Positions 18,456 through 26,925 of a stretch of 64,000 nucleotides of DNA are shown one piece after another; position 1 is the first letter of the stretch, and every line of letters begins with the position of its first letter. Source of the DNA: Ruegeria sp. ANG-R (lineage in GTDB: Bacteria; Pseudomonadota; Alphaproteobacteria; Rhodobacterales; Rhodobacteraceae); assembly GCF_000813985.1 (NCBI RefSeq), contig NZ_JWLJ01000006.1, positions 277,168 to 341,167 on the forward strand. The letters are read 5' to 3'. The position numbers were made by a program, and so were the translations under genes. The notes beneath the pieces were generated by a model that saw nothing but the letters and a program-made list of their open reading frames with translations, was not told the DNA's origin and searched no databases.

Positions 18456-19465
18456 ACATGACACTGAATTCAATCGGCGATCTGGCCCGCGGCCTGACCC
18501 TGCGGTCCCGCAGCACTGAAATCAAATCACAGATTGAGACCCTGTCCTATGAGATGTCCACTGGCAAGGTGCAGGATATCTCGGGTCGCTTGGGCGGCGA
18601 CTATTCGCATCTTCTGGATCTGGATCACAATCTCGAACGGCTGGATGCCTTCTCCATCGCTACCGCCGAGGCGCAGCTGTTCACCGATGCAATGCAGCTG
18701 AGCCTGACAACTTTCGCAGACTCTGTGGCCGAGATGTCGGCGTCCCTGCTGTCATTTGGAACGGCGAACCAGACAGTGACACACGAGCAAGCCTCGGTTC
18801 AGGCCAGAAATGAGCTTGATACAATGATGTCAGCGCTGAACACGCGGGCGGGTGGGCGCAGCCTGTATTCGGGGACTTCCACCGACCTCTCGCCGCTGCC
18901 CTCAGCCGAAACTCTGCTGGGTGCATTACAAGCAGAGTTAACCGGCCTGACCAGCGCGACAGATATCCGGCAGGCCGCCCTGGACTGGTTCAACGACCCC
19001 ACCGGATTTGACGCAATCATATATCAGGGCGGCGCAGACCCATTGGCCCCGATGCAGATTTCCGAAAACGAACGGATTACTCTGCCGATCACCGCAACCG
19101 ATCCTGCGTTAAAGGCCGCATTGCGTGATGTCGCCGTCGCGGCATTGGCCTCGGACGATTCGCTCGGATGGCCACCGGGTCTGCGAACTGCCCTGTTTAA
19201 GGAGCTTGGCGTAGATCTGGCGAATGCGCAGGATGCGACGGTCAATCTAAGGGCTCAAGTCGGCGCAGCGGAAGCGCGCGTAGAACAGGCCGCGACCCGC
19301 AACGCAGCCGCAAAAACCAGCGCCGAGCACGCCCGGAATGCGTTGATAGCAGCAGATCCCTACGAAACTGCGGCGCGGTTGCAAACCGTGCAGTTCCAAC
19401 TGGAGAGCCTGTATTCCGTGACCGTTCGCAACGCCAACCTTTCGCTGGTGAATTTCCTCAGATGA
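18452..19465 (+). CDS. flgL: Hook-filament junction protein FlgL (HAP3), flagellin-like
   Basis: 337 aa with flagellin-type N- and C-terminal helices (IETLSYEMSTGKVQDISGRL; LQTVQFQLESLYSVTVRNAN). It lacks a variable flagellin core and directly follows flgK. It overlaps flgK and flgI by four bases each. flgL is preferred over flagellin because of gene order. Confidence 0.88.
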   Translation: MNMTLNSIGDLARGLTLRSRSTEIKSQIETLSYEMSTGKVQDISGRLGGDYSHLLDLDHNLERLDAFSIATAEAQLFTDAMQLSLTTFADSVAEMSASLLSFGTANQTVTHEQASVQARNELDTMMSALNTRAGGRSLYSGTSTDLSPLPSAETLLGALQAELTGLTSATDIRQAALDWFNDPTGFDAIIYQGGADPLAPMQISENERITLPITATDPALKAALRDVAVAALASDDSLGWPPGLRTALFKELGVDLANAQDATVNLRAQVGAAEARVEQAATRNAAAKTSAEHARNALIAADPYETAARLQTVQFQLESLYSVTVRNANLSLVNFLR

Positions 19466-20556
19466 AGCTTCTCGCATTCCTTTTGATAGTCTTGCCGTGC
19501 ATCGCCAGCGCTGGTGCCATCCGCCTGAAAGATCTGGTGGATTTCGACGGAGTACGCGGCAACGATCTGGTCGGCTATGGCCTTGTCGTTGGCCTGAACG
19601 GTACCGGCGACGGCCTGCGCAACTCTCCGTTCACAGAAGAAATCCTGTCCAACATTCTCGAACGGTTGGGTGTGAACGTGAATGGCGAAGATTTTCGCCC
19701 CAAAAACGTGGCCGCGGTATTGGTCACGGCGACCTTGCCGCCGTTCGCACGCGTCGGTGGCCAGATCGACGTAACGGTTTCCGCCATCGGCGATTCCAAA
19801 GGCCTGCTTGGGGGAACGTTGATCATGACGCCACTGAATGCGGCAGACGGTCAGATCTATGCGGTAGCGCAGGGTACAGTGCTTGCCGGTGGCACTGCGG
19901 TAGAGGGCGATGCCGCCTCGGTCGTAAGCGGCGTGCCGACATCGGGTGTCATACCCTCAGGCGCGCGGGTTGAACGCGAAATTGACTTTAAGCTTTCCGA
20001 TTTGACGCAACTCAGGCTGGCGTTGCGAGAACCGGATTTCACGACCGCAATCCGTATTGAAGCGGCTATAAACACTGAATTCAATCGAGCCGTGGCGCTG
20101 ATGCGTGATTCAGGAACAGTGGAGTTGAGCATTGACGCAACGCGCGCAATTTCAACTGCCCATGCCATCGGTCGGATTGAGAACATTCTGGTCGAACCAG
20201 AAAGCAAAGCCCGCGTTGTCGTGGATCAGAGATCCGGCACTATTGTCATGGGGCGGGATGTCAGGATTTCCCGCGTAGCCGTATCGCAGGGCAATCTGAC
20301 CCTCACGGTTGAAGAGACCCCGATTGCCGTCCAACCCAATCCATTCGCCCGGGGTGAAACCGTCGTGGTTCCGCGTACCGTCGCCGGAATCGAAGAGGAA
20401 GAAGGAACCGGGTTGGCAGAAATCCCCGAGGCGACCACCTTGTCCGAAGTGGTCGCAGGACTAAACGCCCTGGGCGTATCTCCGCGCGACATGATCGACA
20501 TTCTGAAAACCATCAAGGCCGCCGGTGCGCTTCATGCAGAGTTCATCGTAAGATGA
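19462..20556 (+). CDS. flgI: Flagellar P-ring protein FlgI
   Basis: 364 aa with a signal peptide (MKLLAFLLIVLPCIASAGA). Conserved segments are RLKDLVDFDGVRGNDLVGYG, VGLNGTGDGLRNSPFTEEIL and SPRDMIDILKTIKAAGALHA. It forms the periplasmic P ring. It is the last flagellar gene in the window. The next genes point the other way, so the cluster stops here. Confidence 0.97.
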   Translation: MKLLAFLLIVLPCIASAGAIRLKDLVDFDGVRGNDLVGYGLVVGLNGTGDGLRNSPFTEEILSNILERLGVNVNGEDFRPKNVAAVLVTATLPPFARVGGQIDVTVSAIGDSKGLLGGTLIMTPLNAADGQIYAVAQGTVLAGGTAVEGDAASVVSGVPTSGVIPSGARVEREIDFKLSDLTQLRLALREPDFTTAIRIEAAINTEFNRAVALMRDSGTVELSIDATRAISTAHAIGRIENILVEPESKARVVVDQRSGTIVMGRDVRISRVAVSQGNLTLTVEETPIAVQPNPFARGETVVVPRTVAGIEEEEGTGLAEIPEATTLSEVVAGLNALGVSPRDMIDILKTIKAAGALHAEFIVR

Positions 20557-20590
20557 GCGGCCGATCAGTTCCAGCCATCGTCCCGGGGAT

Positions 20591-21235
20591 TCACTTTGAC
20601 TTCCAACTGTCCAGCCAGCGACGGAAACCTTTGCGCTTCTCATCAATCGCATCTCCGGCGGCATAAAGACCGTCTTCCATGTTTTCCAGGACGGGATCGA
20701 TCTTCTTTTGCCGGAAACGGCGCCACCGAACCCAAATGGCCCAAACCAGTGCGGCAAACACAGTCAGGAAGATAATATTGAACCAGGGAATTATGCGTAC
20801 ATCAGGTCCTTCGACATGCCGAATGAAGATGGCGTTTGGAAAGATCGACATGAACTCATTACGCCAGCCGTAATGCGTTACGACCACCCAATCGGGGTTG
20901 TCTTTTGTCGACTTGGCATCGTTGGCCTCGGTGTAAAGGTTTGCTGTGTCGAACTTGAAATAGGGCGGCCAGCCCCAGCCCGTGTCTTCGTTGCGATACA
21001 CAATGGGCTTACCGTTGGCGCGCACCGCCTGAATGAACTGTACATCGCGATTTGACAGGCTTGTGGACTGATCTTCGGGCTCGGACCAGAAAATCCGAGT
21101 CCAGTCCGTCAGGTCCTGACGCTCTTCATAGGTGTTGACGATCCGCACAACGTCGTGCTGCGGCAGGGAATATTGCAGGATCACGGCAATCGTGCCCCAG
21201 AAGATGATAATGAACGCCCATTTCACATAGGCCAT
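20591..21235 (-). CDS. DUF1523-like membrane protein
   Basis: 214 aa with an N-terminal helix (about residues 3-24) and a second helix near residues 150-172. Between them lies a conserved extracytoplasmic segment (VVRIVNTYEERQDLTDWTRI, DVQFIQAVRANGKPIVYRNE, EDTGWGWPPYFKFDTANLYT). The C-terminus is basic. It resembles the DUF1523 family of Rhodobacterales, function unknown. It is the last gene of the long leftward operon starting at 28402. The flagellar operon ends 34 bases away on the other strand. Confidence 0.75.
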   Translation of the reverse strand: MAYVKWAFIIIFWGTIAVILQYSLPQHDVVRIVNTYEERQDLTDWTRIFWSEPEDQSTSLSNRDVQFIQAVRANGKPIVYRNEDTGWGWPPYFKFDTANLYTEANDAKSTKDNPDWVVVTHYGWRNEFMSIFPNAIFIRHVEGPDVRIIPWFNIIFLTVFAALVWAIWVRWRRFRQKKIDPVLENMEDGLYAAGDAIDEKRKGFRRWLDSWKSK

Positions 21236-21245
21236 GCCTTAACCC

Positions 21246-21512
21246 TCACATGTAATTCACGATGTAGATCAGCGCGCCAATCGCCACCCAAGGCACAATA
21301 TAGACACCCAAAATCAATTTACGCCGGAACGAATTGTCGTAGACGTGCAAACCGCGCGCGACAAACGCTTCTTTGTTGCCGGTTTTGCCTTTTTCGTCCC
21401 ACCATGTCTCCAGTTTTTGCCGCCTAACGCTGCGCGAATAGAAGGACAACGCGAAATAGGCGATTGTCTGGACAACCAGCAGGATCAGGAACAGGCGCAT
21501 TGCTCCGAACAT
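21246..21512 (-). CDS. Small two-helix membrane protein, unknown
   Basis: 88 aa from ATG 21512 (MFGAMRLFLILLVVQTIAYF), with GGGAGGG upstream as ribosome site. It has one helix at each end and a charged middle (RRQKLETWWDEKGKTGNKEA). It starts 1 base after the stop of the 445-aa gene and ends 10 bases before the DUF1523 gene, so it is part of the operon. No function is recognised. Confidence 0.7.
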   Translation of the reverse strand: MFGAMRLFLILLVVQTIAYFALSFYSRSVRRQKLETWWDEKGKTGNKEAFVARGLHVYDNSFRRKLILGVYIVPWVAIGALIYIVNYM

Positions 21513-21513
21513 C

Positions 21514-22851
21514 TCAATCCCTCCCGACCGCGCCCCAGGGGCCGACCCGCGCAATCACCGTTTCGCTGACCCAGTCATTGCCGCTCATATCCGGCTCATG
21601 GCCAAACAAGGCCGCACGGGCACCAGCCTTGTCCACCTGATACTCGCGCGCAAGGAAATCAGCAACATAGGCTTTCTTGGACTCGGGCCAGTTGGAGTAG
21701 GTCTTGTAGAACAGCTCCTTGTGGCAGATGAACAGCTGGCGCGGGTCCAGCGGGGCAAGCTCTGCCAGCAGCATGTTCACCAGATCGCGGTTTGGCGTAT
21801 CCGCCGCCCGCAAGGTATAGAAATAGGCCGGATGGTCCGAGGTTATACGCGGCCAGCGCCCGCCATCCGTCGCCCAGCGCAGCAGTTGCGCGAGGCCGTG
21901 ATACGCTTCGGGTAGGCGATCCGCGTGATTACGGGCCAATCGGCGCATATCGCCGCGGTCCAATCCGCTCAGATCAACATCCGCGTCAGCAGCCGCAGCA
22001 ATGGTCAGAAAGTCCATTTTCTGTTGTAGGATCGCGGCAGCATCCACGCCGCGTGCCTTGACGATGGGTTCGACCAAATCGTTGTAATCCAGAAACTTGG
22101 CAATCTGGTTTCGCTGCGATGGGCCAAAGACGTATTTGATCGGCATATCGTCAGGCTTTTCGCCCATGCAAATCGCCGCCGGGTGATCCATATCCGGGAA
22201 CAGGTAGAGCCCGCCAAAGTGTGCTGTCCAGAAATTACGCTGCTCGAACGCGGTGTGGCGCAGGTGGACGGGGTTGCGGGTGACGTCGCCGGTTTCCTTT
22301 GCCGTTTCGATCATCTTGGCGATCAGCACGTCGTCGAACCAGGCGTCCTCTTCGGTTTTGAAGCGTTCGACCATGCCCGCTAGCTGCTGGGCCTTGCGCA
22401 GGGTGCCGCCTGCGGTGTCAGCCTCAATCTCGATCTTTTTGATATTCAGCAAATCGCCCGGCGTGGTGAGTTTGATGACCGAGTTCACCAGCTCTCCGGC
22501 CACCGCATCGGTGGCAGTCAGGGCGAAAAGCTGCGCCTCGTTCATCTCGATAAATTCGCGCAGAATATCGCGAGAGGTCGAAAATTTGACGCTCAACAGC
22601 GGCGCGCGTTTCTGCTCGGTCGTCAGCAGGATGAACTGCCGGTTAACCCCGTTGGGGTTGAGGTAGAGCTCATCCTCCAGCTCAATCCCCACCTCCGGCG
22701 AATAGCCCGAGATATCGACATGGAAATCCGTCAGCGCCGTGGTCTTACCCGCCAGATGCCGCAGCGCGCGGTTATACCGCTCGACCAAAGCCGGGCTGGA
22801 GATGTGGACGAGGTTGCCGAACATCAGGCCTTTTTCGATGAGGCGGATCAT
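21514..22851 (-). CDS. Large conserved soluble protein, DUF6638-like, unknown
   Basis: 445 aa from ATG 22851 (MIRLIEKGLMFGNLVHISSP). There is no signal peptide or membrane helix. The sequence is rich in aromatic and charged residues (FWTAHFGGLYLFPDMDHPAA, DDMPIKYVFGPSQRNQIAKF, ELFYKTYSNWPESKKAYVAD). I believe it matches a Rhodobacterales family of unknown function (DUF6638), from memory only. It is placed among the AAA ATPase, coiled-coil and 372-aa genes, suggesting a joint complex. The start overlaps the TGA of a 24-codon reading frame. Confidence 0.72.
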   Translation of the reverse strand: MIRLIEKGLMFGNLVHISSPALVERYNRALRHLAGKTTALTDFHVDISGYSPEVGIELEDELYLNPNGVNRQFILLTTEQKRAPLLSVKFSTSRDILREFIEMNEAQLFALTATDAVAGELVNSVIKLTTPGDLLNIKKIEIEADTAGGTLRKAQQLAGMVERFKTEEDAWFDDVLIAKMIETAKETGDVTRNPVHLRHTAFEQRNFWTAHFGGLYLFPDMDHPAAICMGEKPDDMPIKYVFGPSQRNQIAKFLDYNDLVEPIVKARGVDAAAILQQKMDFLTIAAAADADVDLSGLDRGDMRRLARNHADRLPEAYHGLAQLLRWATDGGRWPRITSDHPAYFYTLRAADTPNRDLVNMLLAELAPLDPRQLFICHKELFYKTYSNWPESKKAYVADFLAREYQVDKAGARAALFGHEPDMSGNDWVSETVIARVGPWGAVGRD

Positions 22852-22922
22852 GACATTTGCCTTTTCGCACAACGGTAGCGATGCGCCGCGCCTACTGGTT
22901 TACTCAGAATTAGGTTTGTCAT
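22848..22922 (-). other. 24-codon open frame bridging two genes, possible remnant
   Basis: ATG 22922 overlaps the stop of the 84-aa gene (AAATGA). The TGA at 22848 overlaps the ATG of the 445-aa gene. The peptide begins MTNLILSK, which faintly resembles MIRLIEKG at the start of the 445-aa protein. It may be a coupling mini-gene or a degenerate duplicated start left by recombination, as seen more clearly at 26915-27019. Evidence is weak. Confidence 0.3.
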
Positions 22923-23173
22923 TTCGAAACCCAACGAAAAAACTGGTACAGTGATATCGCAATCACGCCAATAATTGCTCCAATCACCAGAAAACTAACA
23001 AATACCTCGCGTGGCGGGTCGGTAACAGAACATGTACGAACAACGCTAAAGTGCTCAGACGATAAACCCTCCCAGCCGCAAATTGTAACCGTCATGAAAA
23101 TCGCCGGAACGAATGCAAATACCGCAACGAAGATGGCCAAGCGAAAAACAGTCACCCTATGCTCTCCAAACAT
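22919..23173 (-). CDS. Small two-helix membrane protein, unknown (cargo slot 2)
   Basis: 84 aa from ATG 23173 (MFGEHRVTVFRLAIFVAVFA). Helices lie near residues 8-30 and 58-76, with an external-looking loop with three Cys between and around them (ICGWEGLSSEHF, RTCSVTDPP). It overlaps the 121-aa gene by 22 bases. Visibly lower GC than the flanking conserved genes. A longer in-frame upstream reading passes through the AAA gene end and is rejected. Unknown function. Confidence 0.65.
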   Translation of the reverse strand: MFGEHRVTVFRLAIFVAVFAFVPAIFMTVTICGWEGLSSEHFSVVRTCSVTDPPREVFVSFLVIGAIIGVIAISLYQFFRWVSK

Positions 23174-23517
23174 TTGTCTGTACCATCCCGGGAATTCACG
23201 ATACGCACGCGCGTCAAGCCGAAACTCGTTGCTGCTATGAACATCGCTGGAATGAACCAGGTAATTGCGCTTTGCAGAAACTGAGTTGGCATCTGACCGG
23301 GACCAAAAGCGTGCAGCAACGACTCCGGGTTGTCTAACGAGGCACCGTTTATCCAAATCTGAAACAGTGAACTCCACACATAACAGATTGCAAAAATGAT
23401 CAGACATAGTGTGGCGAACGAGCCAAATGTGCCCGGCCTCGTGCGAGCCACAGCGATCCCGAAAAAGATACAAGCCGCAATCAAAGTGGCTAGGATAAGA
23501 AAAAGCCCTCCAGTCAC
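23152..23517 (-). CDS. Membrane protein, about three helices, unknown (cargo slot 2)
   Basis: 121 aa starting at GTG 23517, which overlaps the AAA ATPase stop (GTGA). Hydrophobic segments are MTGGLFLILATLIAACIFFG, FATLCLIIFAICYVWSSLF and SAITWFIPAMFIAATSFGL. Codon use is more AT-rich than in the ATPase. Translational coupling makes it a cotranslated partner of the AAA protein. No family recognised. Confidence 0.68.
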   Translation of the reverse strand: MTGGLFLILATLIAACIFFGIAVARTRPGTFGSFATLCLIIFAICYVWSSLFQIWINGASLDNPESLLHAFGPGQMPTQFLQSAITWFIPAMFIAATSFGLTRVRIVNSRDGTDKCLESIG

Positions 23518-25445
23518 CCCTTCCCCTCCAGATACCGCCGCTTGGCCTCTTCCATCCGGCCCATCTCACGCACCGCGTTTTCGATAGCAACCTCATCGCT
23601 CTTGTCGGCATAGCGGAACTCGCTGTCGGCGTAGCGGTTGATCTCCTGCATCACCATTTCCACCGTGATCGGCTGGCGCAGATTCTCAATCATGGCCTTC
23701 TTGGTGTCGTAGTCGCGGAACAGGAACAGGTCGGGGTTTTCCATCCACTCGTCGGGCAGTTCGAAATCCATCGCGCGGACCTTGACCGCGTCGGTGATGT
23801 TCTTGATCGCGCGGCCTGTAAAGCGCTCATCCGCCTGTTGGATCGCCTTGAGGTAGGTGCCCAGCTTGGCAATCGTATCCATCTGGCCGATATCGCCTGA
23901 AACACGGTCATAGACCTGCAGCAGGGCGTCTTCATGCGGGCGGGAATGGCTTTCAAAACTGGCGGCGACGGCCTTTTTGATTTCCTGCGCGGCATAGGCT
24001 TCGTGTTCGCCCAGCGGGATGTCGTGGTTGCGGCCCATCAGCAAGTGCAGGATGTCGATGTAGTCCTCGCGCGTTTGCGGCCCGTCCACCAGAAACCGTG
24101 CTCCGGCACGCTGGCGCAGGGCATCGTCCACATTCTCGGGGTAGTTCGAGAACATGCCAAAGGTGCAATTGCCGCGCACGACGGTGTTGGCACCGGCAAA
24201 GCTCTCCATCAGCACGGCGGTGATTTCCAGTTGTCCCGCGCTGGACTGCCGGTCGCCGCGCTTGCCCGCCAGTTGGTCGATATCATCGATGGTGCCGAAG
24301 CCGATGACCGAGGGGTCGATGATCGTGTTGATAAACGCCTTGGCGTTCTGGCCGGATTTGCCTTGATAGCTGTCGATATTGTCGGTGCTCAGGTTCTGAT
24401 AGCGGAACGGGTAGCCCGCATTCTGGCAATAGTCGTTGATCAGCCCGGCCATCATCTGGATCAGAGTGGTCTTGCCGGTGCCCGGTTTTCCGTCGCCCAT
24501 GAAGGTGAAGATGAACCCGCCGAGCTCGGCAAACGGGTTCAGGCGCCGGTCAAAATCATAGGCCATCACCATCTTTGCCAGCTTCATCGCCTGATATTTG
24601 GCGATATGGTTGCCGACCACTTCGTTCGGCTTTTTGAACGTCATGGTCAGGGTGGTGGACTTCGCCTTTGAGGCCGGTTCAAAGCCTCGGATCGTCAGGT
24701 CATCAGCCTCGATATGCCAAGCGGCGTTCTGGAACGGGGCCAGATGGCCTGCGGACTGGGCACGCAGGGCGGCTTTCTCCATCAGTTGTTCGGCATATGC
24801 GCTGGTGGCTGCGATCAGATGGGCGTCGTCGGGGGCGTGCTTGGCCAGCGTTTGGTCCAACTCCCAAAGCGCGCCATGCAGGGCGAGTTGGCCGTTGTCG
24901 GTCAGAACCTCTTCAATCTCGCCGATATCGACGGTGGTTTCGCCCAGGTGGGAGGAGATCAGATAGGCCAGCGCATTACCGAAGGTGTGCGAGGTGATCA
25001 GAGCCTCCGCCGTAAGCAATTCTGAAAACTCAGTCTTGCGCGCGGCAGGTAGGTCTCCAGCCAGGTTGGCGCGTTTCAGGTCGGCCAGCGGGGTCTGTTC
25101 CGCATAAGCCTCAGCCACGGCCAGAGCGATGGCGATGGCGCGACGGATGGCCTGCTGCGTTGTGGCCTGAGGCGGCGAGACCAGAGTGTCGCCATCGTCC
25201 GAAGCCTCAATCCGATCAACCAGATGCACACCATCGGCCCGCACGGTTCGGCGTGTCACCAGCCCCGGAGTTGTCGACCGGAACCTCCGGCCCGTAGACA
25301 CACCCGGAGAGCGTTCAACGGTGGCCTCAACAGCCTTCGCAATCCGCGGCGCATGTTCGAAACCGTTCAGCAAGGTGGTCGCTGCCGGGTAATGCTTGCG
25401 AATGTCGTCTTCGCGCAATTCCATCTGATCTGATGTTAGGCTCAT
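23514..25445 (-). CDS. AAA-family ATPase of an uncharacterised operon
   Basis: 643 aa. The N-terminal ~300 residues are helical and unassigned. An AAA core follows with Walker A FMGDGKPGTGKTTLIQMMAG (about residues 312-331), Walker B VIGFGTIDDIDQLAGKRGDR (about 375-394), and a sensor/arginine-finger-like region (VDDALRQRAGARFLVDGPQT, about 445-464). Walker B ends in Asp-Asp-Ile-Asp rather than Asp-Glu. The C-terminus contains the helical lid and a long charged tail. The likely role is an energy-driven remodelling protein acting with its operon partners. It resembles MoxR/CbbX-type AAA only loosely. Confidence 0.82.
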   Translation of the reverse strand: MSLTSDQMELREDDIRKHYPAATTLLNGFEHAPRIAKAVEATVERSPGVSTGRRFRSTTPGLVTRRTVRADGVHLVDRIEASDDGDTLVSPPQATTQQAIRRAIAIALAVAEAYAEQTPLADLKRANLAGDLPAARKTEFSELLTAEALITSHTFGNALAYLISSHLGETTVDIGEIEEVLTDNGQLALHGALWELDQTLAKHAPDDAHLIAATSAYAEQLMEKAALRAQSAGHLAPFQNAAWHIEADDLTIRGFEPASKAKSTTLTMTFKKPNEVVGNHIAKYQAMKLAKMVMAYDFDRRLNPFAELGGFIFTFMGDGKPGTGKTTLIQMMAGLINDYCQNAGYPFRYQNLSTDNIDSYQGKSGQNAKAFINTIIDPSVIGFGTIDDIDQLAGKRGDRQSSAGQLEITAVLMESFAGANTVVRGNCTFGMFSNYPENVDDALRQRAGARFLVDGPQTREDYIDILHLLMGRNHDIPLGEHEAYAAQEIKKAVAASFESHSRPHEDALLQVYDRVSGDIGQMDTIAKLGTYLKAIQQADERFTGRAIKNITDAVKVRAMDFELPDEWMENPDLFLFRDYDTKKAMIENLRQPITVEMVMQEINRYADSEFRYADKSDEVAIENAVREMGRMEEAKRRYLEGKG

Positions 25446-25460
25446 CTTTTTCCTCGCAAT

Positions 25461-25513
25461 GCCGGGCTGAAGCCCGGCCTACTTAAATTCTGTAGGGCGG
25501 GCTTCAGCCCGCC
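25461..25513. repeat. Double-hairpin palindromic repeat (REP/BIME-like)
   Basis: Two short palindromes, GCCGGGCTGAAGCCCGGC at 25461-25478 and GGCGGGCTTCAGCCCGCC at 25496-25513, are inverted copies of one unit including the flanking CTAC/GTAG (20 of 22 bases match). This is the layout of bacterial REP pairs. It fills the gap between the 372-aa gene and the AAA gene. It may attenuate or stabilise the operon transcript. Confidence 0.75.
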
Positions 25514-25520
25514 ACTGGTG

Positions 25521-26639
25521 TCAATATCTCAAGACCTGCCCCGCCTTGCTGACCACGAACTTGCGTACGTCGGCAAAGCCCGGGGGGTTGCGTTCGGCCA
25601 GCACCTGAAATGGACGCTGCGGCAGGATGATCGAGCGCTGCGTCCGCGTGGCCCCAGTCTCGGCGCCCTGCCCGCCAAACGGGTCGAGGGCAAAGACCTC
25701 TCGATCCACCGTTCCGAACCAGCCAGACCGTTCCTGAACCACTTCCTCGCTTTCCAATTCCTCGGTGGTCCAGGCCAGCGCCCAGTCCTGACCTTGCGGA
25801 GACTGCGCATCCTCCAGCACCTGCCGCAGAGGGCCGGATTGCTCGGTATAGGCCGAGGAATACATCGGCCCCACATGGATGCGGCGCAGGTGTTTGGGGT
25901 GCAGGTCGTCGAAATCCTGATCAAAGCCCTTAGCGATGGTGACCAGTTTCAAACCGCCCAGTGATTGAGCCATCAGATGTGCCTGTACCTCGGGCCAGCG
26001 GCGTTGGTCCTTGGGCAGGGCGGTTTTGCCGCTATCCTCCAGTTGCATCAGATAGATGACCGGCAGGTTGATCTGGCTGTCATAGACGGCCCAGTGGATC
26101 ATGAACTTGCGCCGCTCGCCCTCATTCCCGATCCAGTGGCATTCGGGATCGTTGCGGGCCCAGAACAGCTGACCTTTCAGCAATTCCTCGTAATAGAGCC
26201 TTTGGGACAGCGCGAATTGCAGCTTGGTCGGGATTTCCTGATCGCCAATGATCGTCCGCACCATGTCGGTTTTCAGATCATCTTCCGAGGGCATATTCGC
26301 CAGATGCACCTGTGCCTGTTGCGCATCGTTGGCCATGGTCAGCAACTCGGCCGCCACCGGAAACCCGCTGTCGCGCTTGTCCATCGCGAGACTGCCAAAG
26401 AACCGCCCCGTATCGCGCCCGACCAGCAGGTATTTCATGGACAGCGCGCGGAAGGTGTAGAGCAACCCTGAAAGGTAGCGTGAAACGATCCGCACCTCTT
26501 GTTTGCTGATCGCACCCTCCGCCTCCATCGTCGCGGCCACCCGCAGGAGGTGTACGGTGATCACCTCGAATTTGCGGAAATAGCGGCGCGAGGCGAAGGT
26601 GTCGGTCAAGCCGACATGGTCTTGAGTGGGGTCAGTCAT
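25521..26639 (-). CDS. Conserved protein of unknown function (372 aa, 'gene B')
   Basis: 372 aa, soluble, no signal peptide. It starts MTDPTQDHVGLTDTFASRRY. The N-terminal third is helical (FRKFEVITVHLLRVAATMEA, VRIVSRYLSGLLYTFRALSM). The rest is mixed, with FMIHWAVYDSQINLPVIYLM and a C-terminal RSIILPQRPFQVLAERNPPG. No family recognised. It lies between a small membrane gene and the AAA ATPase in a single operon. A diverged copy of its first 19 codons sits at 26963-27019. The start is preceded by a tandem octamer AGTCATTT (plus strand, 26634-26649). Confidence 0.75.
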   Translation of the reverse strand: MTDPTQDHVGLTDTFASRRYFRKFEVITVHLLRVAATMEAEGAISKQEVRIVSRYLSGLLYTFRALSMKYLLVGRDTGRFFGSLAMDKRDSGFPVAAELLTMANDAQQAQVHLANMPSEDDLKTDMVRTIIGDQEIPTKLQFALSQRLYYEELLKGQLFWARNDPECHWIGNEGERRKFMIHWAVYDSQINLPVIYLMQLEDSGKTALPKDQRRWPEVQAHLMAQSLGGLKLVTIAKGFDQDFDDLHPKHLRRIHVGPMYSSAYTEQSGPLRQVLEDAQSPQGQDWALAWTTEELESEEVVQERSGWFGTVDREVFALDPFGGQGAETGATRTQRSIILPQRPFQVLAERNPPGFADVRKFVVSKAGQVLRY

Positions 26640-26640
26640 T
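26582..26640. repeat. Direct repeat copy 1 (start of gene B)
   Basis: The first 19 codons of the 372-aa gene match 26963-27019 at 50 of 57 bases, with nearly all differences synonymous. The repeats bracket the 93-aa gene. Confidence 0.85.
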
Positions 26641-26643
26641 TAG

Positions 26644-26925
26644 TCATTTAGTCCGTCGACCAATAAGTTTGTCGATGAATGAAAGATACACGTCGAATAC
26701 CAACCAAACCATGCCCCAGATTGCCATCATTGCTGAGAACCCCAAAAGACCGAGAACAAAGACCAGAGGAACCATATACAAGGTCAAACTCAAATCGGGG
26801 CCAAGGTATACCGGAAGCAATTGAACCAGATTCCCGAATACAATGAGAAGCCCTCCGATCAGGGCAACGCAAACCGCTGATCCAAGCATCTTTAAAGGCG
26901 ATCGGATTAAACTCTCATTCGCCAT
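26644..26925 (-). CDS. Small membrane protein, unknown (cargo gene y)
   Basis: 93 aa with two or three hydrophobic segments (MLGSAVCVALIGGLLIVFGN; LTLYMVPLVFVLGLLGFSAM; IWGMVWLVFDVYLSFIDKL) and a basic C-terminus RRTK. The ATG at 26925 lies inside the last codons of the hybrid remnant (TATGGCGAATGA). That is exactly how the 105-aa gene begins inside the coiled-coil gene end. It is lower in GC than the conserved neighbours. It shows no visible similarity to the 105-aa protein. Confidence 0.68.
   Translation of the reverse strand: MANESLIRSPLKMLGSAVCVALIGGLLIVFGNLVQLLPVYLGPDLSLTLYMVPLVFVLGLLGFSAMMAIWGMVWLVFDVYLSFIDKLIGRRTK

Noticed and set aside
22919..23611. 230-codon version of the 84-aa membrane protein
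   Set aside because: The first 146 codons run through the 121-aa gene and the AAA gene end in another frame and look non-protein-like; the real start is ATG 23173.
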